Of a stretch of 16,636 nt of DNA, positions 15,189 to 16,636 are shown piece after piece. Within the stretch, counting starts at the first letter, position 1; every line of letters starts with the position of its first letter. The notes below the pieces were generated by a model. It was not told where the DNA came from. It made no database searches and was given only the letters and a program-made list of their open reading frames with translations. The stretch spans positions 1-16,636 of the forward strand of contig JBPEXY010000223.1 of NCBI GenBank assembly GCA_052031065.1, written 5' to 3'. Source of the stretch: JBPEXY01 sp052031065 (GTDB lineage: Bacteria > Pseudomonadota > Gammaproteobacteria > Immundisolibacterales > Immundisolibacteraceae). Position numbers and translations under genes: made by a program.

Positions 15189-15794
15189 CTAACCGTTCGC
15201 CAGTGCTGTTTCGAGCAGCCGCGCCGTTTCAAATAGCGGCAACCCCATCACTGCGGAGTAGCTGCCCACCAGTCGCTCAACAAACAGCGCAGCCCGCCCC
15301 TGTATTGCATAGCCACCCGCTTTACCCAGAGGCTCGCCGGTCTGCCAGTAGGCGCTGATTTCCGCTTCTGAAATGGCTCTGAAAGTGACGTCGCTCGCAC
15401 ATACGGCGAGTAACGGCTCACCCTGCTGAGGGACAACCACCACCGCCGATAAAACTTTATGAGTCACCCCAGATAGTGCGCGCAACATCTCTGCGGCGTG
15501 ATCATAGTCTTGCGGTTTACCGAATACCTGATTACCGAGCACCACCGCGGTATCGGCGCCGATCACCGGCCGCGGATCATCCAGTCGCTGCTGCCTGCCT
15601 GCAGCCGCTTTATCGCCAGCGACTCTGACGACGAAAGATTCCGGAGTTTCACCGGGCTGGCGAATCTCGGCAACATCCACCACCACCCGGTCAAAATCGA
15701 CCCCGATCTGCTGTAGTAATTCCTGGCGGCGTGGTGAACCCGAGGCAAGCAACACAGAGCAAGAGCGACTAAGCAGCACGTTAACAGTATCCAT
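15189..15794 (-). CDS. maf: Maf-family nucleotide pyrophosphatase (YhdE type)
   Basis: Maf proteins hydrolyse non-canonical or excess nucleoside triphosphates to monophosphates. The product is 201 residues. It shows ASGSPRRQELL (17-27), the catalytic aspartate D81 in GADTAVVLGNQVFGKP, and the closing block GSYSAVMGLPLFET. That last block fits the YhdE (dTTP/UTP pyrophosphatase) branch rather than the YceF m7GTP branch. The frame continues 47 codons further upstream, but those residues are unlike the family, so ATG at 15794-15792 is preferred. Its Shine-Dalgarno is weak, and the first ~14 residues are longer than usual, so a later GTG start is possible. It is the first intact gene of the leftward group. 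Confidence 0.92.
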   Translation of the reverse strand: MDTVNVLLSRSCSVLLASGSPRRQELLQQIGVDFDRVVVDVAEIRQPGETPESFVVRVAGDKAAAGRQQRLDDPRPVIGADTAVVLGNQVFGKPQDYDHAAEMLRALSGVTHKVLSAVVVVPQQGEPLLAVCASDVTFRAISEAEISAYWQTGEPLGKAGGYAIQGRAALFVERLVGSYSAVMGLPLFETARLLETALANG

Positions 15795-15996
15795 GAAAAA
15801 CAGTAGCCAGGGCAGCGGCCACCATACCGGTTGGGATGTTAAATTTATCCGCCACAAACATAAACCCTGCTGTGCCAAACCCGGGCATCCACCTCGTGGT
15901 TGGCGTTCATCTCGCGGTGAGTCACCAGCAACCAACTACACCCACCGCGAAGTAGCAGGAAATATAGAATGCACCATAAGGGATGGAGGAGATCAT
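15781..15996 (-). pseudogene. Possible decayed membrane-protein gene between maf and pdxA-like gene
   Basis: On the - strand, two hydrophobic segments lie in one frame: 24 codons from 15996 containing IPYGAFYISCYFAVGVVG, and 35 codons from 15888 containing GFGTAGFMFVADKFNIP and MVAALATVFHG-like sequence. Two stops within 33 bases part them. A neighbouring frame reads LVTHREMNANHEVDA across the gap, so a pair of opposite frameshifts would give one plausible membrane protein. The last 14 bases overlap the maf start. I recognise no family and this may be chance. Confidence 0.25.
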
Positions 15997-16636
15997 GAGC
16001 AAACCTTTACTGGGCGTGGCTATCGGCGACCCTGCAGGCATTGGGCCGGAAATTCTGGCGAAGGCACTGGCCACCGGTGAGCCGCAGAGCCGCGCGACCA
16101 TTCTGCTGATCGGTTCGATGCCGGTCATGCGTCGCGGGATGGCAGTAGCTGGCGTCGAGTTGCCGTTGCAGGCGATTTCCAGCGTCGAGGAAATCAGTCA
16201 GTCAGCAGATTCGGTGCAGATTCTGGATGACGGCCTGATCGGTGACGCGGAAATGGCGGAAATTGAATACGGCAAGGAGCTGGCAATCTGCGGCAGGGCA
16301 ATCGGCCACTGGATCAAACAGGGTATGGAACTGGCCACCAGCGGTAAGTTGGATGGCCTGGTGATGGCGCCAATCAATTCAGAGTCGATGGCCGCCGCCG
16401 GTACCCTCGACACCATCATGGATGCCGACGAAGGGTCGCGGTTTCTCGCTGTCTACTCTGGGCCGCTGCGTATCATCCATATTTTTGACCACGTGCTGCT
16501 GCAGGATGTCTGCGCCCGGCTCACCACTGAGCTGGTGGAGAAAGCACTAAAAGTCACCTATCAGACTCTGGTTAGCTGGGGTATTCCCGCGCCCCGCATT
16601 GGCGTCGCCGGACTCAACCCCCACGCTCATGGCCCC
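15995..16636 (+). CDS. PdxA-family 4-phosphate dehydrogenase, 5' part (3' end outside window)
   Basis: The frame is open to the window end, showing the first 214 residues of a protein normally near 330. PdxA enzymes oxidise 4-hydroxythreonine 4-phosphate for vitamin B6 synthesis; PdxA2 relatives act on threonate or erythronate 4-phosphates. Family features are GDPAGIGPE (residues 11-19), DGLVMAPINSESMAAAG (the PxN/H substrate loop) and GLNPHAHGP near the edge. In place of the TGHTE metal-binding motif of true PdxA, the sequence reads DADEGSRFLA with no histidine; the later FDHVLL may hold the second ligand. It is therefore more likely a divergent PdxA-like enzyme than the B6 enzyme. The ATG at 15995 has GGAGG at 15985-15989. 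Confidence 0.85.
   Translation, partial: MSKPLLGVAIGDPAGIGPEILAKALATGEPQSRATILLIGSMPVMRRGMAVAGVELPLQAISSVEEISQSADSVQILDDGLIGDAEMAEIEYGKELAICGRAIGHWIKQGMELATSGKLDGLVMAPINSESMAAAGTLDTIMDADEGSRFLAVYSGPLRIIHIFDHVLLQDVCARLTTELVEKALKVTYQTLVSWGIPAPRIGVAGLNPHAHGP

Noticed and set aside
15795..15935. 47-codon N-terminal extension of Maf
   Set aside because: Residues are unlike the family, and Maf proteins begin only a few residues before the SGSPRR motif.

Overview
The window looks like chromosomal DNA of an aerobic to microaerobic, hydrocarbon-oxidising gammaproteobacterium. The grounds are a cbb3-type oxidase operon, a CYP153-like P450 with its ferredoxin, YccA-type and YhdE-type (Maf) housekeeping genes, and moderately GC-rich coding. 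I cannot name a genus from the sequence alone. Both edge genes (ccoI at the left, a pdxA-family gene at the right) are cut by the window.

Region 1 (1-6999, + strand) is one compact operon for the high-affinity cbb3 cytochrome oxidase and its assembly factors, in the order ccoI (partial)-ccoS-ccoN-ccoO-ccoQ-ccoP-ccoG-ccoH-small two-helix membrane protein. Junctions overlap or are only a few bases long, and several genes start with GTG or TTG. The structural genes are ccoN (heme/CuB subunit), ccoO and ccoP (cytochromes c) and ccoQ. The copper ATPase CcoI, CcoS, the Fe-S copper reductase CcoG and CcoH load metal and assemble the complex.

Region 2 (7000-8900, + strand) is a two-gene cassette: a [2Fe-2S] ferredoxin followed by a CYP153-type P450, the class known for terminal hydroxylation of alkanes. 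It has its own plausible promoter, whose -35 region overlaps a perfect 6-bp inverted repeat (AAAC-N4-GTTT core) that resembles a TetR/PsrA-type operator. A hairpin follows the P450. No ferredoxin reductase or regulator is adjacent.

Region 3 (8900-10362) is sparse. It holds a MAPEG-family membrane protein on the - strand, about 640 bases with no supported gene but one notable hairpin, and tRNA-Ser(UGA) on the - strand.

Region 4 (10363-12821) has a YccA/Bax-inhibitor-1 membrane protein converging on a glutaredoxin-like protein across a shared terminator, then a translationally coupled pair: type 1 isopentenyl-diphosphate isomerase and an alpha/beta hydrolase.

Region 5 (12860-15794, - strand) reads, in transcription order, Maf/YhdE nucleotide pyrophosphatase, an AAHS-like MFS transporter, a Cys-rich CWC-type small protein and a SAM methyltransferase. 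The last two are coupled by a one-base overlap. Upstream of maf are two hydrophobic reading-frame fragments that may be a decayed membrane-protein gene. At the right edge a divergent PdxA-family dehydrogenase begins; it lacks the histidine of the usual TGHTE metal-binding motif.
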